From Epinephelus fuscoguttatus (Eukaryota > Chordata > Actinopteri > Perciformes > Serranidae), in NCBI RefSeq assembly GCF_011397635.1, contig NC_064769.1, positions 40,573,033 through 40,637,032 on the forward strand: a DNA stretch of 64,000 bases. Reading direction: 5' to 3'. The notes below the pieces were generated by a model. It saw only the letters and a program-made list of their open reading frames with translations, was not told where the DNA came from and searched no databases. Within the stretch, counting starts at the first letter, position 1; each line of letters starts with the position of its first letter. The position numbers and the translations under genes are program-made. Below, in pieces: positions 1-12,200 of the stretch.

Positions 1-1745
1 AAACTTTTGGTAATAATTTTTAATGAGAATGAAACTTTTGGTAATAGTTTTTAAAGAGAATGAAACTTTTTGTAATAGTTTCTAATGAGAATGAAACTTT
101 TGGTGATAGTTTTTAATGAGAATGAAACTTTGGTAATAATTTTTAAAGAGAATGAAACTTTTTATAATAGTTTTTAAAGAGAATGAAACTTTTGGTAATA
201 GTTTTTAATGAGAATGAAACTTTTGGTAATAATTTTTAAAGAGAATGAAACTTTTGGTAATAGTTTTTAAAGAGGATGAAACTTTTGGTAATAGTTTCTA
301 ATGAGAATGAAACTTTCTGTAATAGTTTCTAATGAGAATGAAACTTTTTGTAAGAGTTTTTAAAGAGGTTGAAACTTTTTATAATAGTTTTTAATGAGAA
401 TGAAACTTTTTGTAATAGTTTTTAATGAGAATGAAACTTTTTGTAATAGTTTCTAATGAGAATGAAACTTTCTGTAAGAGTTTTTAAAGAGGTTGAAACT
501 TTTTATAATAGTTTTTAATGAGAATGAAACTTTTTGTAATAGTTTTTAAAGACAGTGAAACTTTTGGTAATAGTTTTTAAAGAGAATGAAACTTTTTGTA
601 ATAGTTTCTAATGAGAATGAAACTTTTTGTAATAGTTTTTAAAGAGGATGAAACTTTTTGTAATAGTTTCTAATGAGAATGAAACTTTTTGTAATAGTTT
701 TTAATGAGAATGAAACTTTTGGTAATAGTTTTTAATGAGAATGAAACTTTTCGTAATAATTTCTAATGAGAATGTAATGCATTTACAATAGTTTTTAAAG
801 AGGTGAAACTTTTATAATAGTTTTTAAAGAGAATGAAACTTTTTTGTAATAGTTTTTAAGAGAATGAAACTTTTGGTAATAGTTTTTAATGAGAATGAAA
901 CTCCTCTGCTTGTAATAGTTTTTAATGAGAATGAAACTTTTGTAATAATTTTTAATGAGAATGAAACTTTTATCAATATTTTTAAAGAGAATGAAACTTT
1001 TTGTAATAGTTTCTAATGAGAATGAAACTTTTTGTAATCGTTTTTAATGAGAATGAAACTTTTGGTAATACTTTTTAAAGAGAATGAAACTTTTGGTAAT
1101 AGTTTTAAGAGAATGAAACTTTGTGAAACATTTTTAAAGAGAATGAAACTTTTTGTAATAGTTTCTAATGAGAATGAAACTTTTTGTAATAGTTTTTAAA
1201 GAGAATAAAACTTTTTGTAATAGTTTCTAATGAGAATGAAACTTTTGGTAATAGTTTTTAATGAGAATGAAACTTTTGGTAATAATTTTTAAAGAGAATG
1301 AAACTTTTTGTAATAGTTTTTAAAGAGGATGAAACTTTTTGTAATAATTTTTAAAGAGAATGAAACTTTTTGTAATAGTTTTTAAAGAGGATGAAACTTT
1401 TGGTAATAATTTTTAATGAGAATGAAACTTTTGGTAATAGTTTTTAAAGAGAATGAAACTTTTTGTAATAGTTTCTAATGAGAATGAAACTTTTGGTGAT
1501 AGTTTTTAATGAGAATGAAACTTTGGTAATAATTTTTAAAGAGAATGAAACTTTTTGTAATAGTTTTTAAAGAGAATGAAACTTTTTGTAATAGTTTCTA
1601 ATGAGAATGAAACTTTTGGTGATAGTTTTTAATGAGAATGAAACTTTTGGTAATAGTTTTTAAAGAGGATGAAACTTTTGGTAATAGTTTCTAATGAGAA
1701 TGAAACTTTCTGTAATAGTTTCTAATGAGAATGAAACTTTCAGAA
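1..1745. repeat. 31-bp AT-rich minisatellite
   Basis: About 55 imperfect head-to-tail copies of a 31-bp unit built around AATGAAACTTTTTGTAATAG followed by TTTTTAAAGAG or TTTCTAATGAG. Copies vary by small indels and by a few point variants that recur in scattered units, as expected from unequal exchange. The array starts at or before the window edge and most likely lies in intron 2 of the minus-strand cfap53 gene. No coding potential is seen. Confidence 0.93.
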
Positions 1746-1769
1746 TGAAACGAATGAAACTTTAATAGT

Positions 1770-3460
1770 TTGATGGAGACAGACAGGTGGGGACAGACAT
1801 GACAGACAGATGGGGACAGACAGGTGACAGACAGGATGGGACAGACAGGTGGGGACAGACAGTGATGGAGACAGACAGGATGGGGACAGACAGGTGGGGA
1901 CAGACAGACAGGACGGGGGACAGGTGGGTGACAGGTGGTGGGGAGACACAGGTGGGGACAGACAGATGAGACAGACAGTTGCTGATATGGGGACAGACAG
2001 ATGGGGACAGACAGATGAGACAGACATGAGACAGACAGGTGACAGACAGATGGAGACAGACACGTGGGGACAGACAGGTGGGGACAGACAGTTGGTGACA
2101 GACAGTTGGTGACAGACAGGTGGGGACAGACAGGTGGGGACAGACAGATGGGGACAGACAGGTGGGGACAGACAGATGGAGACAGACAGGTGGGGACAGA
2201 CAGATGGAGACAGACAAGTGGGGACAGACAGGTGGGGACAGACAGGTGGAGACAGACAGATGGGGACAGACATCTGGGGACAGACAGGTGGGACAGACAG
2301 ATGGAGACAGACAGGTGGGGACAGACAGATGGAGACAGTCGACAGGTGGGGACAGACAGATCAGACAGTCAGACAGGTAGACATGAGGACAGACAGATGG
2401 AGACAGACAGGTGGGGACAGACAGATGGGGACAGACAGATGGAGACAGACAAGTGGGGACAGACAGGTGGGGACAGACAGATGGAGACAGACAGGTGGGG
2501 ACAGACAGTTGGGGACAGACAGATGGAGACAGACAGGTGGGGACAGACAGGTGGGGACAGACAGAGGGAGACAGGTGGGGACAGACAGTTGGGGACAGAC
2601 AGGTGGGGACAGACAGATGGAGACAGACAGGTGGGGACAGACAGTTGGGGACAGACAGATGGAGACAGACAGGTGGGGACAGACAGATGGAGACAGACAG
2701 GTGGGGACAGACAGGTGGGGACAGACAGATGGAGACAGACAGGTGGGGACAGACAGGTGGGGACAGACAGATGGAGACAGACAGGTGGGGACAGACAGGT
2801 GGGGACAGACAGATGGAGACAGACAGGTGGGGACAGACAGGTGGGGACAGACAGATGGAGACAGACAGGTGGGGACAGACAGGTGGGGACAGACAGATGG
2901 AGACAGACAGGTGGGGACAGACAGGTGGAGACAGACAGGTGGGGACAGACAGGTGGGGACAGACAAGTGGGGACAGACAGGTGGGGACAGACAGATGGAG
3001 ACAGACAGGTGGGGAGAGACAGGTGGGGACAGACAGATGGAGACAGACAGGTGGGGACAGACAGATGGAGACAGACAGGTGGGGACAGACAGGTGGGGAC
3101 AGACAGGTGGGGACAGACAGGTGGGGACAGACAGGTGGGGACAGACAGATGGAGACAGACAGATGGAGACAGACAAGTGGGGACAGACAGGTGGGGACAG
3201 ATAGGTGGGGACAGACAGGTGGGGACAGACAGGTGGGGACAGACAGGTGGGGACAGATAGGTGGGGACGGACAGATGGAGACAGACAGGTGGGGACAGAC
3301 AGGTGGGGACAGACAGATGGAGACAGACAAGTGGGGACAGACAGGTGGGGACAGATAGGTGGGGACGGACAGGTGGGGACAGACAGGTGGGGACAGATAG
3401 GTGGGGACGGACAGATGGAGACAGACAGGTGGGGACAGACAGATGGAGACAGACAGAGTA
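1770..3460. repeat. 12-bp GC-rich minisatellite
   Basis: About 140 copies of a 12-bp unit, mainly GTGGGGACAGAC with GATGGAGACAGA and GTTGGGGACAGA variants. The first 300 bp are more diverged than the rest. Because 12 is a multiple of 3 and the unit lacks stops, it gives long spurious open frames on both strands (for example repeated SVCPHL on the minus strand). It abuts the unrelated 31-bp array directly and ends about 115 bp before a cfap53 coding exon. Confidence 0.93.
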
Positions 3461-3574
3461 ATTGTACACTGTGATATTGCTTCTTTTGCTCCAGTAAAGA
3501 TCTGAGAACTCGTGCCCGCTGTAGAGAGACATTATGAGACCAGACGAGGTAAAAGTGTCCCTCCACAGACGAAC

Positions 3575-4602
3575 CTGTCCCTCCTCTCGTCCACGTGGAT
3601 CTTCTGTTGGTCCAGAGCAGCTCGGACTTGTCTCTCGATGGTTCCTGTCAGGAAACGGCGCTCTGAACTCTTCAGCCATGAAGTCTTGATGTCACAGCTC
3701 CGCTGGGACTTAGCGAAGTCCAGGACTTTGTCTCGAGCAGCGTCTTGTTTCTGTCTGTCCAGGATCAGCTGGTCCGCAGGTCTCTGGGACGGGAACTTTG
3801 CTCTCTGAGACAAAACAAAGACATTCATTATAATCTGAGATTTGAATTAACTACTACAGGAGGACTGTCCCGTCCTGTCCACACCCACCAATCATGTCTG
3901 ACAAAGACTTTAATAACTCACTGAGCAGCACGTTAGCTTTAAATTATTAAATAATATGAAATCATATGATGCATGTTAATAAATATAAATGTATTTGTGA
4001 TTTATTTTCTCGTCTGTATCGATTAGTATTTCTGTAACTGAATTTATGCACAATAAAGACAGTTGGGAAAAAAACACTTCCACTGTTATGCTGTTGCTAC
4101 GGCAACAGCTTTGGTCCGTGTTTACTTCCTGTCAGCTGATGCATCAACAAACATTCCGACAGGAAACACAGAGACGCATTTAAGGTTCATGTTGCCACGT
4201 TACAAAAGATGTTTCACAAAAACTAATTCAAGTCAACCAGCTGCAGAGGACACAACATGAATCCACCCACAGTCTGTTAGCTCCATGCTAACTCATAATG
4301 GGAGTTATCATAAACGCGCTAACGCAAATTAGCATCGCGAGAACACGATCGTAATAAACGGTTTGAGTTCACCTGAACATTAAACAACATGTTTGATCTC
4401 ATTTACAGACATGGCGTCCTCTGCTCTGCTGATGACGTCACACCGTCAGCTCGGTACTGCTGTTACTGTGATCCCCGTGGACTGTTTGTCCGGTCCCGCC
4501 CCTCGTGATGAGTGGAGCGTGTCGGTGTCTCACCACGGCCACGGAGTGAGGCGTCGGTCCCGTTATCTCCCGACATCTTGTTCTTCTTTGACTCAGCAGC
4601 AT
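3575..4602 (-). CDS. cfap53: CFAP53 (CCDC11)-like, first two coding exons, partial
   Basis: Coding exon 1 is 4534-4602: ATG at 4602, 23 codons, containing the GPTPHSVAV stretch, with GT donor at 4533. Coding exon 2 is 3575-3804: AG acceptor before 3804, GT donor below 3575. Both junctions are in phase. Exon 2 gives a charged, helical segment with the motifs LKSSERR and DERRDR. I recognise this as the N-terminus of cilia- and flagella-associated protein 53, a coiled-coil microtubule inner protein of motile cilia known for a role in left-right patterning. Later exons must lie beyond the left edge, past 3.5 kb of minisatellite. The call rests on remembered family features; a protein search of the two exons would settle it. 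Confidence 0.7.
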
Positions 4603-5792
4603 TTTAAACAGCTGATCTTCAGTCTCTCTGCAGTCACACACACGGGCTGCACGTAGCCATGGCAACCACAAACACACCTGGACTAACTTCCGTTTCCGTT
4701 TTTCCTTTGGGGCCGTTCTTTACTTATCTTAACTTTTAATATTAAATGTGTTTTATTAATTTACAGTTTCTGGCTATGATAAATGGTTTTAAAGAAAACG
4801 TGCCATGTTTTCTATTCAAATCTGCAGTAAGATAAATACAAACATTTAAATTTGTGTGCGCCTCCACTAAGCCAAAACAGGGAGAACAGGACGAGACGAA
4901 CTGCAGGAGGTGTGAGGGGTCAGCTGATGGCGGATCCGGTCTATTTTTGTATTGAAAAATGCCATCAGTGAGTTACAGTAATCAGTTGAGTAAAAATGTG
5001 GAGGAAGAGAGTCGGGTAGGCGGAGGGTGTTGGTGACCAGTGAGAATAGTGCCCGATTAATTCAGCATAGTATTGTGATTTTGCTTTGGAGAGAGTCCTC
5101 GTAAAACAGAATTACGGCTGTGGTACATCTGCTTGTGAATAGTGAGACCAGTTTTCCTGTAGAGCCGTTCCAGTTGGCGTCCTGTGGCTTTGAGTTGGCG
5201 TAGATGGGATGAGAACCAGGAGGCAGAGTGGGTGAAGGATACAGTCCGGGTGTTTAATGGAGCAAGTGGGTCCAACAGAGTGTGAAGACCATTATTATAA
5301 TGAGAGACCAGTTCATCAGTAGAGGCAGAGGAGTTGATGTTTCCAAACCTGATGTGAGGGCTGTTAATGTTTTTGATATTGCCACATGAGATGACCCGTA
5401 GTGGTTTAGTTTTGGACAGTGTTACGTTCGTGGTGAATGAAATTAACATATGGTCAGAAATGGGGAGATGATCTGCAGAGCAGTTGAAAGGAGTGACTCC
5501 GGAGCAGCAAACCAAGTCCTTTTGAGTGTGTTGGGAAATTAATGTAGTGTTGTAATCCAAAACTGTCCAGGCATGAAGTGAAAGCCTCAGTGAGAGGGCG
5601 GTTGATGTTGTCCAGGTGTATATTAATATCTCCACGCAGAATTATATTGGGGGAAAGGGAACAGATGTGAGTGAGGAAGGTAGAAAATTCATAAATAAAG
5701 TCCTTGTTGGGTTTAGGTGGGCGGTGAACAGTGGCCACTGTAGTTGGTGTTGGACCATGTATGTGCAAGACCACTGTTTCAAAAGAAGCGTA

Positions 5793-7417
5793 CAGTACAG
5801 GCCAAAAGTTTGGACACACCTTCTCATTCAATGCGTTTTCTTTATTTTCATGATTATTTACATTGTAGATTCTCACTGAAGGCATCAAAACTATGAATGA
5901 ACACATGTGGAGTTATGTACTTAACAAAAAAAGGTGAAATAACTGAAAACATGTTTTATATTCTAGTTTCTTCAAAATAGCCACCCTTTGCTCTGATTAC
6001 TGCTTTGCACACTCTTGGCATTCTCTCCATGAGCTTCAAGAGGTAGTCACCTGAAATGGTTTTCCAACAGTCTTGAAGGAGTTCCCAGAGGTGTTTAGCA
6101 CTTGTTGGCCCCTTTGCCTTCACTCTGCGGTCCAGCTCACCCCAAACCATCTCCATTGGGTTCAGGTCCGGTGACTGTGGAGGCCAGGTCATCTGCCGCA
6201 GCACTCCATCACTCTCCTTCTTGGTCAAATAGCCCTTACACAGCCTGGAGGTGTGTTTGGGGTCATTGTCCTGTTGAAAAATAAATGATCGTTCAACTAA
6301 ACGCAAACCGGATGGGATGGCATGTCGCTGCAGGATGCTGTGGTAGCCATGCTGGTTCAGTGTGCCTTCAATTTTGAATAAATCCCCAACAGTGTCACCA
6401 GCAAAACACCCCACACCATCACACCTCCTCCTCCATGCTTCACAGTGGGAACCAGGCATGTGGAATCCATCCGTTCACCTTTTCTCGTCTCACAAAGACA
6501 CGGCGGTTGGAACCAAAGATCTCAAATTTGGACTCATCAGACCAAAGCACAGATTTCCACTGGTCTAATGTCCATTCCTTGTGTTTCTTGGCCCAAACAA
6601 ATCTCTTCTGCTTGTTGCCTCTCCTTAGCAGTGGTTTCCTAGCAGCTATTTGACCATGAAGGCCTGATTCGCGCAGTCTCCTCTTAACAGTTGTTCTAGA
6701 GATGGGTCTGCTGCTAGAACTCTGTGTGGCATTCATCTGGTCTCTGATCTGAGCTGCTGTTAACTTGCGATTTCTGAGGCTGGTGACTCGGATGAACTTA
6801 TCCTCAGAAGCAGAGGTGACTCTTGGTCTTCCTTTCCTGGGTCGGTCCTCATGTGTGCCAGTTTCATTGTAGCGCTTGATGGTTTTTGCGACTCCACTTG
6901 GGGACACATTTAAAGTTTTTGCAATTTTCCGGACTGACTGACCTTCATTTCTTAAAGTAATGATGGCCACTGGTTTTTCTTTAGTTAGCTGATTGGTTCT
7001 TGCCATAATATGAATTTTAACAGTTGTCCAATAGGGCTGTCGGCTGTGTATTAACCTGACTTCTGCACAACACAACTGATGGTCCCAACCCCATTGATAA
7101 AGCAAGAAATTCCACTAATTAACCCTGATAAGGCACACCTGTGAAGTGGAAACCATTTCAGGTGACTACCTCTTGAAGCTCATGGAGAGAATGCCAAGAG
7201 TGTGCAAAGCAGTAATCAGAGCAAAGGGTGGCTATTTTGAAGAAACTAGAATATAAAACATGTTTTCAGTTATTTCACCTTTTTTTGTTAAGTACATAAC
7301 TCCACGTGTTCATTCATAGTTTTGATGCCTTCAGTGAGAATCTACAATGTAAATAGTCATGAAAATAAAGAAAACGCATTGAATGAGAAGGTGTGTCCAA
7401 ACTTTTGGCCTGTACTG
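5793..7417 (-). mobile_element. Tc1/mariner-type transposon, full length
   Basis: Near-perfect inverted ends of about 266 bp (5793-6059 and 7153-7417), beginning CAGTACAGGCC, flanked on each side by the TA expected for Tc1/mariner target duplication (5791-5792 and 7418-7419). The length of 1,625 bp is normal for fish Tc1 elements. It sits inside a LINE endonuclease fragment and encodes a broken transposase on the minus strand. A shortened relative with the same ends is at 56976-57526. Confidence 0.95.
5956..7006 (-). pseudogene. Tc1-type DD34E transposase, frameshifted
   Basis: Translation starts at the ATG at 7006 ([10 protein letters not shown]). The N-terminal part has a helix-turn-helix DNA-binding region (RKIAKTLNVSPSGVAK) and a GRPR linker. 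The catalytic domain shows the first Asp in VLWSDES, the second in QQDNDPKHTS and the Glu in DLNPMEMVWGELDRR. The frame is broken between about 6390 and 6445, in the conserved Gly-rich region, apparently by two small indels; a stop is reached at 6440 in the first frame and the C-terminal half continues in another frame to 5956. It is therefore probably inactive. Confidence 0.9.
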
Positions 7418-7984
7418 TATGCAGGAACGGAGAGAGACGAGACTTTCCACAGCTCACGGTAGATTATCGCGAGACCTCCTCCTCTGCCGGTGTGACGTGG
7501 CTGACAGGTGTAAACAAAGCCATGTGGAGTGGACTCGTTCAGTTGGGAAAAGTCATTGGGTTGTTGCCACGTCTCTGTTTGACAGAGAAAGTCAAACTCA
7601 CGAGGAGGAGGTCCTGAAGGAGTTGTCCTTTGCCCATGAGAGAACGGATGTTGAATAGTCCGAAGTTGACGTTGCTGCGGTCGGTGGCAGTGCATTTAAT
7701 CCTTGTTCTTATTCCAAATAAAATTAGTTATCATTACAGTCCGTCTTTTAAAACTTTGTGGAGGAAGTGAAGTTGGTAAGGCTTGAAAGAGGAAGGGGAA
7801 CTGCGGGAGGACCATCATCATCATTAACTATGAAATAAAGATTGGATGAAAACCAAATGCTTTTACTGTTAGTGTTTTTCTTTTATATCAGACAAGATGA
7901 GGTTTGTTTTACCTTGACATGATTCGACGGATGTCTTCCATCTTCTTCAGAAGTGTCACCAGCTGTCATTGGTGATGTGCCTTA

Positions 7985-8485
7985 TATCAGCTGATGTTGC
8001 AGAGGCGTAGTGGCCTGTCAAATTTAACAGGGCAACTACAACTCCTGCTGTCAGGTCGCTCCTCGAGGACGGCACTCCAGGTATGTGACAACATACATGC
8101 TCCCTCATCCCGGTTCATAGTCCTGCGGGCCCGCTTCCTTATAACCACTGCCTCCATGATCCAGCGGTGGAAACGATTATCCTCTTTATTATGTTGATCT
8201 GTTCTTCCCCCGTTAAAGGGTTTTTTGGGGAGTTTTTCCTGATCAGCTGTGAGGGTCATAAGGACAGAGGGATGTCGTATGCTGTAAAGCCCTGTGAGGC
8301 AAATTGTGATTTGTGATATTGGGCTTTATAAATAAAACTGATTGACTGATTGATGACTCTGGCCTCCTCCCAGTTCATTATGTGGTTCCCTCTTTTGCAG
8401 TGTTCAAAAATGGCTGATTTCTGATTGTCTTGATAGGCTTTTTCTTTTTCCAGTCGTGTGTCTTTTTCAATCAAATCAATTTTGT
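7985..8485 (-). mobile_element. Penelope-like element fragment (GIY-YIG endonuclease end)
   Basis: On the minus strand the segment above 8353 reads KSAIFEHC.RGNHIMNWEEARVI and the segment below about 8205 continues EDNRFHRWIMEAVVIRKR. This pattern resembles the C-terminal end of the GIY-YIG endonuclease domain of Penelope-like retroelements (AEH..., ...W..., R...KEA..I). The two halves are separated by an inserted LINE-type 3' tail (about 8207-8353). The fragment is short and broken; the family call is by motif only. Confidence 0.55.
8207..8353 (+). mobile_element. LINE/SINE-type 3' tail
   Basis: The stretch ends with TTGTGATATTGGGCTTTATA, then an AATAAA-containing segment and short GATT repeats. 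This is a very common 3' end of teleost L2-like retroposons. A relative in the opposite orientation is at 25556-25645. It interrupts the Penelope-like reading frame and is therefore younger than it. Confidence 0.7.
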
Positions 8486-8590
8486 GGGGTTGTGAGCGAC
8501 GAACTCCCCGCGGCTTAGCTAAACATGAATCGATCTTTTTATGATCTTTATGAAGTAAAGCTTTGAGGTGTATCCTGTCAAAGATCCTCA

Positions 8591-8785
8591 CACATGGGGC
8601 GTTGGTAGCGTAGTGGATAGTGCTGGCGCCCCATGTACAGAGGCATTGCCTCGCTGCAGAGACCTCAAGTCCGGCTCGCGGCCCTTTGCTGCATGTCAGT
8701 CCCCATTCTCTCTCTGTCTCCCCATTTCACTTTGTCCTGTCATTAAAGGCAAAAAAGCCCATAAAAATAATCTTCACACCTACTG
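8591..8785 (+). mobile_element. tRNA-derived SINE
   Basis: The head has an A-box-like TAGCGTAGTGG and, about 55 bp on, a B-box-like GACCTCAAGTCC, followed by the pyrimidine-rich stretch and CATTAAAGGC-AAAAA tail typical of abundant teleost SINEs. No gene is implied. Confidence 0.65.
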
Positions 8786-9215
8786 GAACCAATAACACCA
8801 AATACTGCAGCGGTCTTCTTAAACGTGATAACCCGTAATGGCGGTGACAGTGCTGGTATTTTAATGAATTCTCTCTGCGGCACCATGTGATGAGCTCATC
8901 GGCTCCAAGTACTCTACCTTTAAAGCAGTCCCATAACAAACACTGACAACAGCTCTGCCGGCTCTTCAGGTTTTCTACTTGATCTCTGCAGTGCAGGGAG
9001 AATGCTCAGACTAAAGCTTGTTCCTCGCAGCTGCCTGGTGATCGGTTCAGTTATTAAATCTAGTTTCAGTTTTAACAAACTAACCCATAGTCACATGACT
9101 CAGTGGGATGATCAGATGTCAGCTGCCATCTGCCAACACGTTAGTTTGTTTTACTGAAGTCACAGAATCTCACTTAAACCTTTGGCTTGATGTCAAATTA
9201 TAGAAAGACAAATAA

Positions 9216-12200
9216 TCAGACTTCAGGTAGAACAAAACGTTGCTTTATTAGAAACAAGACAGGGAGAGGGTTTGAGGGAGTCGATGGGAGGGTGGGAACC
9301 ACCACCTTTCTAGGGACCAGTTGTGGTGGAGGAGACGCCAGTTGTGGTGGAAGAGGCGCCAGTTGTGGTGGAAGAGGCGCCAGTTGTGGTGGAAGAGGCG
9401 CCAGTTGTGGTGGAAGAGGCGCCAGTTGTGGTGGAAGAGGCGCCAGTTGTGGTGGAGGAGGCGCCAGTTGTGGTGGAGGAGGCGCCAGTTGTGGTGGAGG
9501 AGGCGCCAGTTGTGGTGGAAGAGGCGCCAGTTGTGGTGGAAGAGGCGCCAGTTGTGGTGGAAGAGGCGCCAGTTGTGGTGGAAGAGGCGCCAGTTGTGGT
9601 GGAGGAGGCGCCAGTTGTGGTGGAGGAGGCGCCAGTTGTGGTGGAGGAGGCGCCAGTTGTGGTGGAGGAGGCGCCAGTTGTGGTGGAGGAGGCGCCAGTT
9701 GTGGTGGAGGAGGCGCCAGTTGTGGTGGAGGAGGCGCCAGTTGTGGTGGAAGAGGCGCCAGTTGTGGTGGAGGAGACGCCAGTTGTGGTGGAGGAGGCGC
9801 CAGTTGTGGTGGAGGAGGCGCCAGTTGTGGTGGAAGAGGCGCCAGTTGTGGTGGAAGAGGCGCCAGTTGTGGTGGATTAGGCTCCAGTTGTGGTGGAGGA
9901 GTCGCCAGTTGTGGTGGAGGCGCCAGTTGTGGTGGAGGGCGCCAGTTGTGGTGGAGGAGGCGCCAGTTGTGGTGGAGGAGGCGCCAGTTGTGGTGGACGA
10001 GGCGCCAGTTGTGGTGGAAGAGACGCCAGTTGTGGTGGAAGAGACGCCAGTTGTGGTGGAAGAGTCGCCAGTTGTGGTGGAAGAGGCGCCAGTTGTGGTG
10101 GAAGAGGCGCCAGTTGTGGTGGAAGAGGCGCCAGTTGTGGTGGAAGAGGCGCCAGTTGTGGTGGAAGAGGCGCCAGTTGTGGTGGAAGAGGCGCCAGTTG
10201 TGGTGGAAGAGGCGCCAGTTGTGGTGGAAGGCGCCAGTTGTGGTGGAAGAGGCGCCAGTTGTGGTGGAAGAGGCGCCAGTTGTGGTGGAAGAGGCGCCAG
10301 TTGTGGTGGAAGAGGCGCCAGTTGTGGTGGAAGAGGCGCCAGTTGTGGTGGAAGAGGCGCCAGTTGTGGTGGAAGAGACGCCAGTTGTGGTGGAAGAGGC
10401 GCCAGTTGTGGTGGAAGAGGCGCCAGTTGTGGTGGAAGAGGCGCCAGTTGTGGTGGAAGAGGCGCCAGTTGTGGTGGAAGAGGCGCCAGTTGTGGTGGAG
10501 GAGACGCCAGTTGTGGTGGAAGAGACGCCAGTTGTGGTGGAAGAGACGCCAGTTGTGGTGGAAGAGACGCCAGTTGTGGTGGAAGAGACGCCAGTTGTGG
10601 TGGAAGAGACGCCAGTTGTGGTGGAGGAGACGCCAGTTGTGGTGGAGGAGACGCCAGTTGTGGTGGAAGAGACGCCAGTTGTGGTGGAAGAGACGCCAGT
10701 TGTGGTGGAAGAGGCGCCAGTTGTGGTGGAAGAGGCGCCAGTTGTGGTGGAAGAGACGCCAGTTGTGGTGGAAGAGACGCCAGTTGTGGTGGAAGAGACG
10801 CCAGTTGTGGTGGAAGAGACGCCAGTTGTGGTGGAAGAGACGCCAGTTGTGGTGGAGGAGACGCCAGTTGTGGTGGAGGAGACGCCAGTTGTGGTGGAGG
10901 AGACGCCAGTTGTGGTGGAGGAGGCAGCAGTTGTGGTGGAGGAGGCGCCAGTTGTGGTGGAGGAGGCAGCAGTTGTGGTGGAGGAGGCGCCAGTTGTGGT
11001 GGAGGAGACGCCAGTTGTGGTGGAGGAGACGCCAGTTGTGGTGGAGGAGACGCCAGTTGTGGTGGAGGAGGCAGCAGTTGTGGTGGTCGTTGGAGTCGTG
11101 CTTTTGCAAGGTGGAGTCGTGCTTTTGCAAGGTGGAGTCGTGCTTTTGCAAGGTGGAGTCGTACTGGTGGTCGTTGGAGCCGTGCTTTTGCAAGGTGGAG
11201 TCGTACTGGTGGTCGTTGGAGCCGTGCTTTTGCAAGGTGGAGCCGTGCTTTTGCAAGGTGGAGCCGTGCTTTTGCAAGGTGGAGCCGTGCTTGTGGTTGC
11301 AACTCTGGGGGGTTGGTCGCCAGTAAATGGTCCATCAGGAATTATGTTAAACCCCCATAGCTCAAAGATTCCTGCATCAGCCGACTGTGTGGTTACTGGT
11401 TTTGTGGTCACTGCTGCTGAATCAGGGGTCGTCGTGGTCACTTCTGGCTGGAATGGTTCGACAGGAACCTCCTCAAAGTTCCAAAGCTCCCACAGGTCGG
11501 GTTCATCCAGAGCTCTTCGGGGACGATCCCGCCCTCTTTGTGTTGCTGTGTTGAAACATGCCACCAGCATCGCAGACATTTCCCCTGCGGAGTTGGTGTA
11601 AATCATTTCAAAAGTGGATTCCTGTAAAACATTCGGTTATCAGCCATCACCTGAATATTTACGAACCAGATCATGTTTCAGACATTCCTTACCATGTTCG
11701 CTGGTGCCGATATCTGTACGTACGTGGTACCTGAGCTCATTGTGACTGTCTTCCCAAGTACACCGTGTTTACCAAGAGCTTTTACTCTTGTCAGTCTTGC
11801 TCCAAGAGGCAGTTTCACAATCACATCTGTTGATCTGCAGGTCACCAACGGCGGTGCCAGTTGCAGCGAAGTTGCAGGATTCTCGCAGGCAGCCACACCA
11901 GTTACGGTCTCCTGCAGCAGATGGTCGAAGTAACGCAGTCTCAGCTGGTGAAACCATGATCCGTTAGAAACCTGTAGGAAAAAAAACAAAACAAAAAAAA
12001 AAACAAGTCAGCAGGAACATATCCAGTTTAACCAGTCATGCTCTTTCTCAGCCTCCAACAGTCTTCTGGCTGCAGCTTCAAGAAATGGAAAAGCATGTCA
12101 GGATTCCCCAAAGCTCAGAGTGACGTCTTTCATTGTCTCATTCTGTCCGTCCGACTGTTCCAAACCCAAAACAGATTCAGCTGACTGCGATGAAAGTGAC

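Larger units (their letters stand above)
5050..7700 (-). mobile_element. LINE endonuclease fragment, split by a Tc1 element
   Basis: Minus-strand fragments at about 7420-7700 and 5050-5790 join across the Tc1 insertion into one apurinic-endonuclease-type domain. The first part has CQTETW, a serine/threonine stretch, and GRGGGLAIIY. The second has ATVHRPPKPN, the GDINIHL motif (GDFNIH in related LINEs) and the SDH motif (ISDHMLISF). Reading frame is broken in several places near 5450 and 5570. The layout matches non-LTR retrotransposons of the CR1/L2/Rex group. No reverse transcriptase follows below 5050, so the copy is truncated. Confidence 0.8.

Noticed and set aside
1-1745. CRISPR-like regular repeat
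   Set aside because: Units are directly contiguous with no unique spacers, and the genome is vertebrate; this is a minisatellite.
1740-3680. Long open frames of up to 520 codons on both strands
   Set aside because: They are produced by a 12-bp unit without stop codons; all frames are open and none extends into conserved sequence.
9187-11601. Plus-strand 804-codon frame (SCGGGGA repeats)
   Set aside because: It is the antisense of the 21-bp coding repeat; the minus strand is supported by upstream in-phase exons and the plus strand has no such context.
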